The position numbers were made by a program, and so were the translations under genes. Positions 46,419 through 55,381 of a DNA stretch of 64,000 nucleotides are shown piece after piece. The notes under the pieces were generated by a model. That model made no database searches. It was not told where the DNA came from and saw only the letters and a program-made list of their open reading frames with translations. Position 1 is the first letter of the stretch; every line of letters begins with the position of its first letter. Where the stretch lies: the NCBI RefSeq assembly GCF_014842975.1, contig NZ_JACYXK010000029.1, positions 310,001 through 374,000 on the forward strand. The letters run 5' to 3'. Origin of the DNA: Rhodanobacter sp. DHB23. GTDB lineage: Bacteria; Pseudomonadota; Gammaproteobacteria; Xanthomonadales; Rhodanobacteraceae.

Positions 46419-48602
46419 ATGAGTATTTTCAGCAGCGTGATGATGGCCTTGACCGCCGGCGCCCACGGGCCGATGTGGCACGACAGCCTGCAGTGGCGCA
46501 ACCAGACGGCCAGCATCGAGATGCAGGCCGGCGGCGGCTTCCTGCTGCATGCGGCGCACGACACGCGCCGGATCCCCGCGCCGCCGTACGCGGTGCAGAC
46601 CGCCAGCCCGCTGTTCGACGGCCTGTACGCGATGGCGCAGGACGACCTGCGGCAGGATTCCGTCAACGCGATCCGCGACGGCGCCTACGACCACGACCAG
46701 CCGATCCCCTGTGATTGCTTCGCCACCGGCGAGAAGTGGCCCTATGTGTGGACGCGCGACCTGTCGTTCTCGGTGGACCTCGGCCTGTGGCGCTACGACG
46801 CCGCGCGCTCGCGCAACGGCCTGCGCTTCAAGCTCTCCGGCATCCGCGCGAACGATGTGCCGAAAGACCCTGCCCTCGAAGGACCCGTCGTCATGCAGGA
46901 CACCGGCTCGGGCGGCAGCTGGCCGGTGAGCACGGACCGCGTGGCATGGTTCCTCGCCGCGCGCCACCTGCTCGACGACGGCACCTTCGCCAGCGACACC
47001 TGGCAGGCGCTCACCAACACGCTGGCGCAGGACCGCCAGTACGTGTTCGACGCAGACATGGGCCTGTACCGCGGCGAGACCTCCTTCCTCGACTGGCGCG
47101 AGCAGAGCTATCCCGCGTGGACGCAGGACGACGTGGTGTTCATCGCGCAATCGTTCGCGCTGTCCACCAACGTGCTGCACTACCAGGCGCTGCAGCTCGC
47201 CGCCCGCCTGGCGGGGGAGCGCCACGACGCGCGCGCGGCCGACTACCAGGCACAGGCCGATGCACTGAAGGCCGCGATCAACGCGCATTTCTGGCGCGCC
47301 GACCGCGGCATGTACATGAGCTACATCGGCGGCGACGGCGCGCCCTTCGACACCTACGACCTGCTCGGCATCGCGCTGGCCATCGACAGCGGCGTGGCCG
47401 ACGGCGACCGCGCGCGGCAGGCGCTGGCGAACTACCCGGCATGGCCCGCCGGCAGCCCGGTGATCTGGCCCGAGCGCACCGACCAGCCGATCTACCACAA
47501 CCGCGCGATCTGGCCGTTCGTGAGCGCCTACGCGCTGCGCGCCGCGCGCAAGCTCAACGACCCGGAGCACATCGCGTTCGAGATCGCCTCGGTGATGCGC
47601 GGCGCCGCGCTGGCCGGCTCCAACATGGAGAACTACGAGCTGACCACCGAAGCCCCGCACGTGGACGACGGCAGGCTCAGCGGCCCGGTGGTGGATTCGC
47701 CGCGCCAGCTGTGGTCGGTGGCCGCCTACCTCGCGGTGGTGGGCGAGGGCGTGTTCGGCCTCGAGAACGATGGCAGCATCCAGCCCAAGCTGCCCGTGTC
47801 GCTGGTGCCCATGCTGTTCGGCAAGAAGGACTCGATCAGCCTGCAGCTGCCCGGCAGGCGCATCACCCTGAAGCTCCCGAAGAAGCTGGACGGCAACCTG
47901 CTGGTGGCCGGCGACACCGCGCAACGCGGCGACGAGAGCGTGGTGCAGCTGATGGCGATCAAGGTGCCCGTGCTGGGCGTGCGCAGCACGGTGCCGCCGT
48001 TCGCGCCGTCGGCGCCCGCGGCGCCGCAGGTGACGCGCGACGGCGCGGACTGGCAGGTGCGCAGCGCGGCGCCCGGCGTGCTCTACCTCAACGGCAAGCC
48101 GGTGGGGCCCATCGAGGGCAAGCTCGCGGTTCCCGCGACGGACGCGCTGCAATGCTTCAGCCTCACGCAGACCGGCGCCGGCGGGCTGGAGTCGCTGCAC
48201 GGCCCGTCGCAGTGCGAGGGTCCGTTCGTCCGCGTCGATGGCGCATGGCCGCGCGCGTGGGTCGCGCCCGCCGCCGGCAACTACCAGGTGGCGCTGGACT
48301 ATCGCAACGACCACGGCCCGATCAACACCGGCATCACCGCCGCGGTGAAGATGCTCGCGATCCGCTGCGATGGCGGCGCGGAGCAACGCGTACCCGTGGT
48401 GATGCCGCACAGCGTGGGCGAGGAGCTCTCCACCACCGCGCGATTCACCGCCGATGCAGGCGCGCATTGCAGCTTCGCGCTGGACGACGGCTTCAACATG
48501 AGCTACCTCGCGCACAACGCGCATTACACCGGCGGCACGGGCGGCAGCGCCCCGTTGAACGATGCCGACGTCGGCGCGCTGCGCATCGTGCCGCTGCCCT
48601 GA
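46419..48602 (+). CDS. six-hairpin (alpha/alpha) glycosidase, uncertain family
   Basis: 727 residues from ATG 46419, weak ribosome site. The fold is recognised from GEKWPYVWTRDLSFSVDLGLW (about 107), TSFLDWREQSYPAWTQDDVV and the repeated helical region typical of GH15/GH63/GH37-like (alpha/alpha)6 barrels. C-terminal beta-rich domain about 510-727. The first 17 residues could be a weak signal peptide (MSIFSSVMMALTAGAHG). Position next to GH13 and GH31 genes suggests debranching or glucoamylase-like action on starch or glycogen. I cannot assign a GH number with certainty. Confidence 0.8.
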   Translation: MSIFSSVMMALTAGAHGPMWHDSLQWRNQTASIEMQAGGGFLLHAAHDTRRIPAPPYAVQTASPLFDGLYAMAQDDLRQDSVNAIRDGAYDHDQPIPCDCFATGEKWPYVWTRDLSFSVDLGLWRYDAARSRNGLRFKLSGIRANDVPKDPALEGPVVMQDTGSGGSWPVSTDRVAWFLAARHLLDDGTFASDTWQALTNTLAQDRQYVFDADMGLYRGETSFLDWREQSYPAWTQDDVVFIAQSFALSTNVLHYQALQLAARLAGERHDARAADYQAQADALKAAINAHFWRADRGMYMSYIGGDGAPFDTYDLLGIALAIDSGVADGDRARQALANYPAWPAGSPVIWPERTDQPIYHNRAIWPFVSAYALRAARKLNDPEHIAFEIASVMRGAALAGSNMENYELTTEAPHVDDGRLSGPVVDSPRQLWSVAAYLAVVGEGVFGLENDGSIQPKLPVSLVPMLFGKKDSISLQLPGRRITLKLPKKLDGNLLVAGDTAQRGDESVVQLMAIKVPVLGVRSTVPPFAPSAPAAPQVTRDGADWQVRSAAPGVLYLNGKPVGPIEGKLAVPATDALQCFSLTQTGAGGLESLHGPSQCEGPFVRVDGAWPRAWVAPAAGNYQVALDYRNDHGPINTGITAAVKMLAIRCDGGAEQRVPVVMPHSVGEELSTTARFTADAGAHCSFALDDGFNMSYLAHNAHYTGGTGGSAPLNDADVGALRIVPLP

Positions 48603-48604
48603 CT

Positions 48605-48803
48605 ATTCCCCTCTCCCACTTGTGGGAGAGGGTGCCCGACCTGCAGGGGCAGGATGCCCCTGCGGAACAGCGAAGCTGGCCCCGCAGGGGCGAGCGGCAA
48701 GGACGGCGCGAGTAAGGGCGGGAGAGGGCCCGGGCGGAGCGCGGTGCCGAGGCAACTTCACGCCCTCTCACCCAGCCCCTCTCCCGCAAGCGGGAGAGGG
48801 GAG
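48605..48803. repeat. cluster of CCCTCTCCCGC-type palindromes
   Basis: CCCTCTCCCACTTGTGGGAG near 48608, a GC-rich palindromic middle with GCAGGGGC arms, and CCCCTCTCCCGCAAGCGGGA near 48777. It fills the gap between convergent genes. Confidence 0.75.
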
Positions 48804-48811
48804 ACGACACA

Positions 48812-51706
48812 TCAGGCGAGCGACGAATCCCGCACGCCGACGAAGTAACGCTCGGCGTCCATCACGGGTAGCGGGGTGCCGAGGACGTAGCCCTGCAGTT
48901 CGTCGCAACCCAGGCCGGCGAGGAAGGCGGCCTGCGCCTGCGTCTCCACGCCCTCGGCCGACACCAGCATGCCCAGCTGGTGGCCCAGTTCGATGATGGT
49001 CTGCACGATGGCGCCATCGTCCTCGTCGTCGGGCAGGCAGCGCACGAAACTCTGGTCGATCTTCAGCTTGTCGATCGGGAACTGCTTGAGGTACGCGAGG
49101 CTGGAATAGCCGGTGCCGAAGTCGTCCAGCGACAGCTGCACGCCCAGCGACTTGAGGCCCGCCAGCGTCGTGCGGATGCGCGCCACGTTCTCCATCAGCG
49201 CACTCTCGGTCATCTCGATGTCCAGCATCGACGCCGGCACGGCGTAGCGCTGCAGCGCCTCGGCCACCTGCGCGACCAGGTGCGGGTGCTGCACCTGCTG
49301 CGCAGAAACGTTCACCGCGATGGTGAAGCCGCGGTGGCCGCGGTCCAGCCATTCGCGCATCTGCCGCGCGGCCTGCGCGAACACCCAGCCGCCGATCTCC
49401 GGCATCAGGCCCAGCGCCTCGGCCACCGGGATGAAGCGCGCCGGCGGGACCTGCCCCAGTTCGCCGCAATTCCAGCGCAGCAGCCCCTCGTAGCCGGTCA
49501 GCGCATGATCGAGCGCGCGGTACTGCGGCTGGTAATAGAGCACCAGCTCGTCGTTGCGCAACGCGTCGCGCAGGCGACGGCCCAGGATCACGCGTTCGTC
49601 CAGCGCGCGCTTCTGCGCCACGCTGAACTCGCCGACGCGGTCGCGGCCATCGCGCTTGGCCTGCATCATCGCCGCCTCCGCCCCGCGCAGCAGCGCCGTC
49701 GGCGTGTTGCCGTGCACCGGCGCGTGGCTGATGCCGACGCTGGCGGTGAGCAGCAGGCGGTAGTCCTGGCCCTCGATGGGGCGCGCCACTTCCGCGCGCA
49801 GGCGTTCGACCAGGGCCAGCACTTCCTCGTGGCTCATGCCCGCCATCGCCATGGCGAACTTGTCGCCGGCGGTGCGCGTGACCAGCCATCGCGCGTCCAG
49901 CGTGGCGCGCAGGCGGTCGGCCACGCGGCGCAGCACGTCGTCGCCGATCACGTGACCCACCGATTCGTTGACCACCTGGAAGCGGTCGAGGCCGATCACC
50001 ACTACCCATGCCTCGCTCCACGGGTTGTCCAGCAGGCGCGCCAGCGCCTCCTCCAGCAGCGCACGGCGCGGCAGGCCCGAGACCGGATCGTGGCTGGCGG
50101 CGTGGATCAGTTTCTGCTCGACCTGGCGGCGCTCGGTGATGTCGCGCGCCACGGCATAGAGCAGGCCATCCGACGTGGCGAACGAAGTCCATTCCAGCAG
50201 GTGCTCGCTGCCGTCCTTCGCCACGCAGCAGTTGAGGAACTCGCGCGTCTGCCCCGGCTCCACCGTGGCCGGGATCACCTCCGACGACTCGTCGCCTGGC
50301 AGCGTCCGCAGGAACTGCCGGTAACCGAGCGCTTTCAATTCGTCCGTGCCGTAACCGGTGAGCCGCTGCAGGAAGGGGTTGAACTGCACCAGGTGCTCGC
50401 TGCCCGGGTCGAGGATGCAGAAGATTTCCTGCGACATCTCGAAGAAGCGGTCGCGCTCGCGCAGGCGGCCGAGCAATCGCGCGCTTTCGATGGCGATACC
50501 GGCGAGCGGGACCAGGCGGTCGATGCTCGCCAGTTCGTCCGGCCGCGGCTCGCGCGGCTCGCGGTAATACACCGCGAACGTGCCGAGTACCTCGCCGTGG
50601 CTGCCGGGTATCACCGTCGACCAGCAGGCGCGCAGACCGTGCGCCATCGCCAGCTCGCGGTAATCCGTCCAGTAGGGATGCGTGGCGATGTCCACCACCA
50701 CCACGCGCTGGCCGCTCCATGCCGCCGTGCCGCAGGAACCGCGCGCCTCGCCGATCTCCAGCCCATGCACGGCCCTGGCGTAAGCCTCCGGCAGGCTGGG
50801 CGCGGCGCCGTGCAACAGGCGCCGGCCGTCGAGCAGCAGCAGCGAGCACTGCGAACCCGGGTTCATCGCCTCGTGCTGGCGCGCGATGCGTTCGAGGCTT
50901 GCCGCCAGCGGCTGCTGCGCGACGATGTCGAGCAGGATCTCGTGCAAGCCGACGGCCATGCGCTCCTCGCGCTTGCGCGCGGTGATGTCCTGGCAGACGC
51001 CCAGCATGCGCACCGCGCGGCCGTCCGCGTCGGCCTCCACCACGCCGCGGCTGTTCAGCACGCGTTCGTCGCCATCCGGCCGCACGATGCGTTCCTCGAA
51101 CTCGAACGCGGCGCAATCGTGCAATGCCTGCCGGATGATGCCGAGCACCCGCTCGCGGTCGTCCGCATGCACCCGCGCCAGGTAGGCCTCGAAGGTGGCC
51201 TCATGCTGCGCGGGATCCACGCCATAGATGCGGTACAGCTCATCCGACCACGCGACGCGGTTGGCGGCGACATCCCAGCTCCAGTTGCCCACGTGCATCA
51301 GTTGCTGGGCCTGCTCCATCAGCCGCTGCTGCGTCTGCAGCCGCAACTCCTCGCGCTTGCGCGCGTCGATGTCCTGGAACAGCACCGTGAGCCCGTCGGG
51401 CGCGGGGTAGGCCCGGCTGGCGAACCAGCGGCCGAGCGGTGCGAACCACGCCTCGACCGTGCATGGCCGCTGCTCGGCCATGGCCCGTTCGTAGGCCTCG
51501 CGGAACGGCCTGGTGGCTTCCTCCGGGAACCCCGCCCAGGCGTACTCGCCCAGCAACTCCCCGGCGCTGCGGCCGAGGACCCTGGCGGCCGCCTCGTTGA
51601 CGTAGGTGTAGCGCCAGTCTGCGTCCAGCGCCACGTACGCTTCGGCGATGCGCTCGAAGACATGGCTGGACACGGATTCGTACTGGCGGCTCTCCATGGA
51701 TCGCAT
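48812..51706 (-). CDS. PAS-GAF-PAS-GGDEF-EAL sensor (degenerate GGDEF)
   Basis: 964 residues from ATG 51704-51706; ATG 51695-51697 is an alternative. Order of domains: PAS (about 10-115, YVALDADWRYTYVNEAAARVLG), PAS with PAC (about 125-240), GAF (about 250-400), PAS (about 405-530), GGDEF (about 545-700) and EAL (about 715-955). The cyclase signature is RTAGDKFAMAM instead of GGDEF, so cyclase activity is probably lost. The EAL domain has GYEGLLRW (EAL changed to EGL, glutamate kept), NVSAQQV, EMTESAL, LDDFGTGYSSLAYL and SAEGVET; phosphodiesterase activity is plausible. No membrane segments. Confidence 0.92.
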   Translation of the reverse strand: MRSMESRQYESVSSHVFERIAEAYVALDADWRYTYVNEAAARVLGRSAGELLGEYAWAGFPEEATRPFREAYERAMAEQRPCTVEAWFAPLGRWFASRAYPAPDGLTVLFQDIDARKREELRLQTQQRLMEQAQQLMHVGNWSWDVAANRVAWSDELYRIYGVDPAQHEATFEAYLARVHADDRERVLGIIRQALHDCAAFEFEERIVRPDGDERVLNSRGVVEADADGRAVRMLGVCQDITARKREERMAVGLHEILLDIVAQQPLAASLERIARQHEAMNPGSQCSLLLLDGRRLLHGAAPSLPEAYARAVHGLEIGEARGSCGTAAWSGQRVVVVDIATHPYWTDYRELAMAHGLRACWSTVIPGSHGEVLGTFAVYYREPREPRPDELASIDRLVPLAGIAIESARLLGRLRERDRFFEMSQEIFCILDPGSEHLVQFNPFLQRLTGYGTDELKALGYRQFLRTLPGDESSEVIPATVEPGQTREFLNCCVAKDGSEHLLEWTSFATSDGLLYAVARDITERRQVEQKLIHAASHDPVSGLPRRALLEEALARLLDNPWSEAWVVVIGLDRFQVVNESVGHVIGDDVLRRVADRLRATLDARWLVTRTAGDKFAMAMAGMSHEEVLALVERLRAEVARPIEGQDYRLLLTASVGISHAPVHGNTPTALLRGAEAAMMQAKRDGRDRVGEFSVAQKRALDERVILGRRLRDALRNDELVLYYQPQYRALDHALTGYEGLLRWNCGELGQVPPARFIPVAEALGLMPEIGGWVFAQAARQMREWLDRGHRGFTIAVNVSAQQVQHPHLVAQVAEALQRYAVPASMLDIEMTESALMENVARIRTTLAGLKSLGVQLSLDDFGTGYSSLAYLKQFPIDKLKIDQSFVRCLPDDEDDGAIVQTIIELGHQLGMLVSAEGVETQAQAAFLAGLGCDELQGYVLGTPLPVMDAERYFVGVRDSSLA

Positions 51707-51781
51707 TGCCCCTGTGCAGTGCTCCCGATGCAGGTGGTGCAGGTTATGCCAGTCCCTGCATCGCCACAACGTGAGTATCGC

Positions 51782-52846
51782 TCACGGATCGCGCAATATC
51801 TTGTGGAGCCCCGACTCCGGCTCCGGCCGCAGGCTGGATCGCCGTACCTTCAGCTGCGCCGGCAGCATCGCGCTTTCGGCGCCCTCGCCGTCGATCTGCC
51901 GCACCAGCTGCTCCACCAGCACCTCGCCGGCCTTGCCGGTGTCCTGCCGCACCGTGGTGAGCGAGGGATTGATGAAGCTGGCCATGGGGATGTCGTCGAA
52001 GCCCGCCAGCGCCACGTTGCCCGGCACCGACAGGCCGCGCTCGTTCAGCGCGCGCAGGGCGCCGATGGCGATCAGGTCGCTGGCGCCGAATATCGCGTCG
52101 AACTGCTCGCCGCGCTCGAGCAGCAGCTCGGCGGCCTCGTAACCGGCGCGCTCGGTGGTCTCGGCGTCGGCCTGCAGGGCCTCGTCCACGCGCAGGCCGC
52201 CCTCGCGCAACGCCGCCGCATAGCCGCGGTAGCGCTCGTGGAACTCGGGATAATGCGGCGTGGCGTCGCCGAGGAAGGCGATCCGCCGGCACCCCTGTTC
52301 GATCAGGTGCTGGGTGGCCAGCCGCCCGCCCGCGAAGTTGTCGCAACCGATGGAAACGCCCGGCTGGCCGGGCAGCACCGCGCCCCAGCGCACGAAGCGC
52401 GTGCCCTGCGCCACCAGCTTCTCCAGCTTGTCGCGGTGCGACTGGTAGTCGCCGTAGCCGAGCAGGATCAGGCCGTCGGCCTTCTGGCTGCCCGCGAAGT
52501 CGGCATGCCAGTCGCGCGAGAACTGCTGGAACGAGATCAGCAGGTCGTAGCCCCGCTGCGCGCTGGCACGGGTGATCGAGCCCAGCATCGACAGGAAGAA
52601 CGGGTTGATGTGCGAGTCGTCCGCGGTGGGGTCCTCGAACAGCAGCAAGGCCAGCGTGCCGGTGTGCTGGCGGCGCAGGTTGGAGGCGTTCTTGTCCACC
52701 TTGTAGTTCAGCGTGTCGGCCGCCGACTGGATGCGCAACCGCGTCTCCTCGCTCACCAGCGGACTGCCGCGCAGCGCCCGCGACACCGTGGACTGCGAGA
52801 CCCCGGCGAGGTGTGCGATGTCGAACGATGTGGCCTTTCCCTTCAT
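51782..52846 (-). CDS. LacI-family transcriptional regulator
   Basis: 354 residues from ATG 52844-52846; the longer frame has no family residues. HTH at 6-25 (TSFDIAHLAGVSQSTVSRAL), hinge helix near 45-60, and a periplasmic-binding-like domain with AGFDDIPMASFINPSLTTVRQDT. LacI proteins near glycan loci respond to mono- or disaccharides. It is a reasonable candidate to bind the inverted CG-centred sites at 34917 and 35094, although it lies about 17 kb away. Its family resembles SalR/AglR-type regulators. Confidence 0.92.
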   Translation of the reverse strand: MKGKATSFDIAHLAGVSQSTVSRALRGSPLVSEETRLRIQSAADTLNYKVDKNASNLRRQHTGTLALLLFEDPTADDSHINPFFLSMLGSITRASAQRGYDLLISFQQFSRDWHADFAGSQKADGLILLGYGDYQSHRDKLEKLVAQGTRFVRWGAVLPGQPGVSIGCDNFAGGRLATQHLIEQGCRRIAFLGDATPHYPEFHERYRGYAAALREGGLRVDEALQADAETTERAGYEAAELLLERGEQFDAIFGASDLIAIGALRALNERGLSVPGNVALAGFDDIPMASFINPSLTTVRQDTGKAGEVLVEQLVRQIDGEGAESAMLPAQLKVRRSSLRPEPESGLHKILRDP

Positions 52847-52959
52847 CCGCGACCCAAGGCTGCGTGGCGTCCCGCCATCGTAGCAGGCGACGGATTCGGC
52901 CATGGCGATGGCACGGGCACCGCGTTCCGGCGCCGCGTGCCATCCCCTAAACTCCCCGC

Positions 52960-53382
52960 ATGCTGACCATCAGCCGCACCCTTGCCCTGCCCGAATCCGA
53001 ACTGGTCGAGCGCTTCCTGCGCGCCGACGGCCCCGGCGGCCAGCACGTGAACCGCACCGAGAGCGCGGTGGAGCTGCGTTTCGACGTGGCACGCTCGCCC
53101 ACCCTGCCGGAACCGCTGCGCGAGCGCCTGCTGGCCCGCAGCGACCGCCGCCTCACCGACGACGGCGTGCTGGTGATCCAGGCGCGCCGCTTCCGCGACC
53201 AGGCCCGCAACCGCGAGGACGCGCGCGAACGGCTGGCCGAAATCGTCCGCGCCGCGCAGGTGGTGCCGAAGAAACGCGTGGCGACCAGGCCCACGCGCGC
53301 CTCGAAGGAACGCCGCCTCGCCGGCAAGCAGCAGCGCGGCAAGCTGAAACAATTGCGCGCGAAGAAGCCGGGGCACGAATGA
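52960..53382 (+). CDS. arfB: alternative ribosome-rescue factor ArfB
   Basis: 140 residues. Contains the GGQ peptidyl-tRNA hydrolysis motif (G26-G27-Q28) in DGPGGQHVNRTESAVELRF and a basic C-terminal tail (RASKERRLAGKQQRGKLKQL) that would bind the ribosomal entry channel. Rescues ribosomes stalled without a stop codon. Its TGA overlaps the ATG of the acyltransferase gene. A CTAAACT -10-like element lies near the start. Confidence 0.95.
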   Translation: MLTISRTLALPESELVERFLRADGPGGQHVNRTESAVELRFDVARSPTLPEPLRERLLARSDRRLTDDGVLVIQARRFRDQARNREDARERLAEIVRAAQVVPKKRVATRPTRASKERRLAGKQQRGKLKQLRAKKPGHE

Positions 53383-53975
53383 ACGGGACGGTCTTCACGC
53401 CAGCGCAACTGCCGCCGCACATGCCGCGCCTGCGCGACGGCTGGCGCCGCAAGCTGTGCCGCGGCGTGCTGCGCCTGTGCGGCTGGAGCCTGGTCGGCAG
53501 CTTCCCCGACGTGCCCAGGCTGGTGCTGATCGCCGCCCCCCATTCGTCATGGTGGGACGGCATCTGGGGCCTGCTGACCAAGGCCGCGATCGGCGCCGAC
53601 GTGCACTTCATGGCCAAGCGCGAACTGTTCCGCGGCCCGCTGGGCGCGCTGCTCGTCAGGCTCGGCGGCATCCCCATCGACCGCGGCGCCGCCGCGGGCA
53701 TGGTCGAGCAGATGGTCGAACGTTTCGGCCAGCAACAGACGCTGTGGCTGGGCATCGCCCCCGAAGGTACGCGCCGCCGCATGCCGCGCTGGAAAACCGG
53801 CTTCTGGCGCATCGCCCACGGCGCCGGCGTGCCGGTGTTCCCGGTCGCCTTCAACTACCCCGACAAGACCATCCAGCTCGGCCCGCTGTTCGCCACCAGC
53901 GACGACATGGACGCCGACATGGCGCGGCTGCGCGCGTTCTATGCGCCGTTCAAGGGGAAGCATCACGGGATATAG
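53379..53975 (+). CDS. PlsC-like 1-acyl-glycerol-3-phosphate acyltransferase family protein
   Basis: 198 residues, start overlapping the arfB stop by four bases. The catalytic HX4D is present as H55-S-S-W-W-D60 in IAAPHSSWWDG, with the substrate motif PEGTRR (128-133) and GFWRIAHGAGVPVFPVAF. Lacks a long membrane tail, so a short soluble-type acyltransferase; the acceptor is unknown (lysophospholipid or other alcohol). Coupling to arfB is probably fortuitous. Confidence 0.9.
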   Translation: MNGTVFTPAQLPPHMPRLRDGWRRKLCRGVLRLCGWSLVGSFPDVPRLVLIAAPHSSWWDGIWGLLTKAAIGADVHFMAKRELFRGPLGALLVRLGGIPIDRGAAAGMVEQMVERFGQQQTLWLGIAPEGTRRRMPRWKTGFWRIAHGAGVPVFPVAFNYPDKTIQLGPLFATSDDMDADMARLRAFYAPFKGKHHGI

Positions 53976-54053
53976 GGTCAGGTCGATCGCGTTGGGCAAT
54001 CGCCAGGACCGACGCCGCTTCGGATGGGCATCGAGCAAGGGGCAAGCAAGCGG

Positions 54054-55373
54054 ATGTTTGGCTACTACCTTGAATTGGCCATGCGCAGCATGAAGCGCAG
54101 CCCGGGCCTGACTGCGCTGATGATCCTGGCGATCGGCTTCGGCGTGGCGGCGTCGATGACCATGTACTCGGTATTCCGCGGCCTGTCCGCCGACCCCATC
54201 CCGTGGAAGTCGTCGCGGCTGTTCGTGCCGCAGATCGACATCTGGGGACCGGGTTTTCGTGAACCGGGTGGCGAGCCGCAGAGCGGCCTGGACTACATCG
54301 ATGCCATGGCGCTGATGCGCCGGCACCGGGCCATCCGGCAATCGGCGATCTATTCGTTGTCGTCATCAACCATGCCGGACCGCGCCACCGGCAGCGCAAG
54401 CCCGATCCCGGTTCGCGGCTATGCCGTCTACAGCGGGTTCTTTCCCATGCTGGATGTGCCCTTTCGCTACGGCGGCAGCTGGAGCGAGGAGGAAGATGCG
54501 CGCCGGGCGCCCGTGGCGGTCATCAGCGACCACCTGAATCGGCAGGTATTCGGCGGCGGCGACAACGTTGGCAAGACCATCGAAGTCGGCGGCCGCGCCT
54601 ATCGCATCGCCGGCATCCTCGCCTACTGGAACCCGCAGCCGGATTTCTTTGCGGATCTCCAGTACCGGGTCGATGCGCCGGATGTTTTCCTGCCGTTCCA
54701 GTACGTGGTCGAGACCCGCGCCATCGGCAACGCGGGGGCCAATTGCAAGAGGGACGCGGACGATCCGGGCACCGACTTCGAGGCATTGCTGCACTCGGAC
54801 TGCACGTGGATCTCCTTCATGGTCGAACTCGATGACGCCGCTGCCGCGAGGGCGTATCGCGAATACCTCGATGCCTATGCGGTCGAGCAACAAAAGGTCG
54901 GCCGCTTCAATTGGGCGCCCAACAACCGCCTGCGCGACGTGCCGGCGCTTCTCGACCATGAGCACGTGATACCCGGCACGGCCCGGGTGTCATTGCTGGT
55001 GGCGCAGGGCCTGCTGCTCGTATGCCTGGTGAACACGGTGGGGCTGCTGCTGGCCAAATTCCTCCGGCGCAGCGGCGAGATAGCCGTAAGACGTGCGCTG
55101 GGGGCGTCGCGCGCAGCCGTCTGCGCGCAATGCCTCATCGAGGCGGGCCTGATCGGCCTGGGTGGCGGCATCCTCGGGCTGCTGCTCACCATTGCGGGAG
55201 TGCATGCTGTGGGCCTGGTCATGCCGGCGCAGCTTGCCGCCCTGGCGGGCATCGACCCGGGCCTGCTTTCGTCCGCCCTGCTGCTCGCCATGGTCGCCAC
55301 CCTGCTTGCAGGCGCATACCCGGCCCATCGCGCATCGCGCGTACCTCCCGCATTGAAGCTCAAGGGACAGTGA
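54054..55373 (+). CDS. ABC transporter permease, MacB/FtsX-like
   Basis: 439 residues from ATG 54054 (ATG 54024 is an alternative). One N-terminal membrane helix (about 20-42), a large periplasmic domain (about 45-310) and three C-terminal helices ending HRASRVPPALKLKGQ. The FtsX-core sequence SGEIAVRRALGASRAAVCAQ is typical. Such proteins pair with LolD/MacB ATPases in lipoprotein or efflux systems; none is encoded in this window. The next gene starts eight bases after the stop. Confidence 0.88.
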   Translation: MFGYYLELAMRSMKRSPGLTALMILAIGFGVAASMTMYSVFRGLSADPIPWKSSRLFVPQIDIWGPGFREPGGEPQSGLDYIDAMALMRRHRAIRQSAIYSLSSSTMPDRATGSASPIPVRGYAVYSGFFPMLDVPFRYGGSWSEEEDARRAPVAVISDHLNRQVFGGGDNVGKTIEVGGRAYRIAGILAYWNPQPDFFADLQYRVDAPDVFLPFQYVVETRAIGNAGANCKRDADDPGTDFEALLHSDCTWISFMVELDDAAAARAYREYLDAYAVEQQKVGRFNWAPNNRLRDVPALLDHEHVIPGTARVSLLVAQGLLLVCLVNTVGLLLAKFLRRSGEIAVRRALGASRAAVCAQCLIEAGLIGLGGGILGLLLTIAGVHAVGLVMPAQLAALAGIDPGLLSSALLLAMVATLLAGAYPAHRASRVPPALKLKGQ

Positions 55374-55381
55374 GGGGCGCC

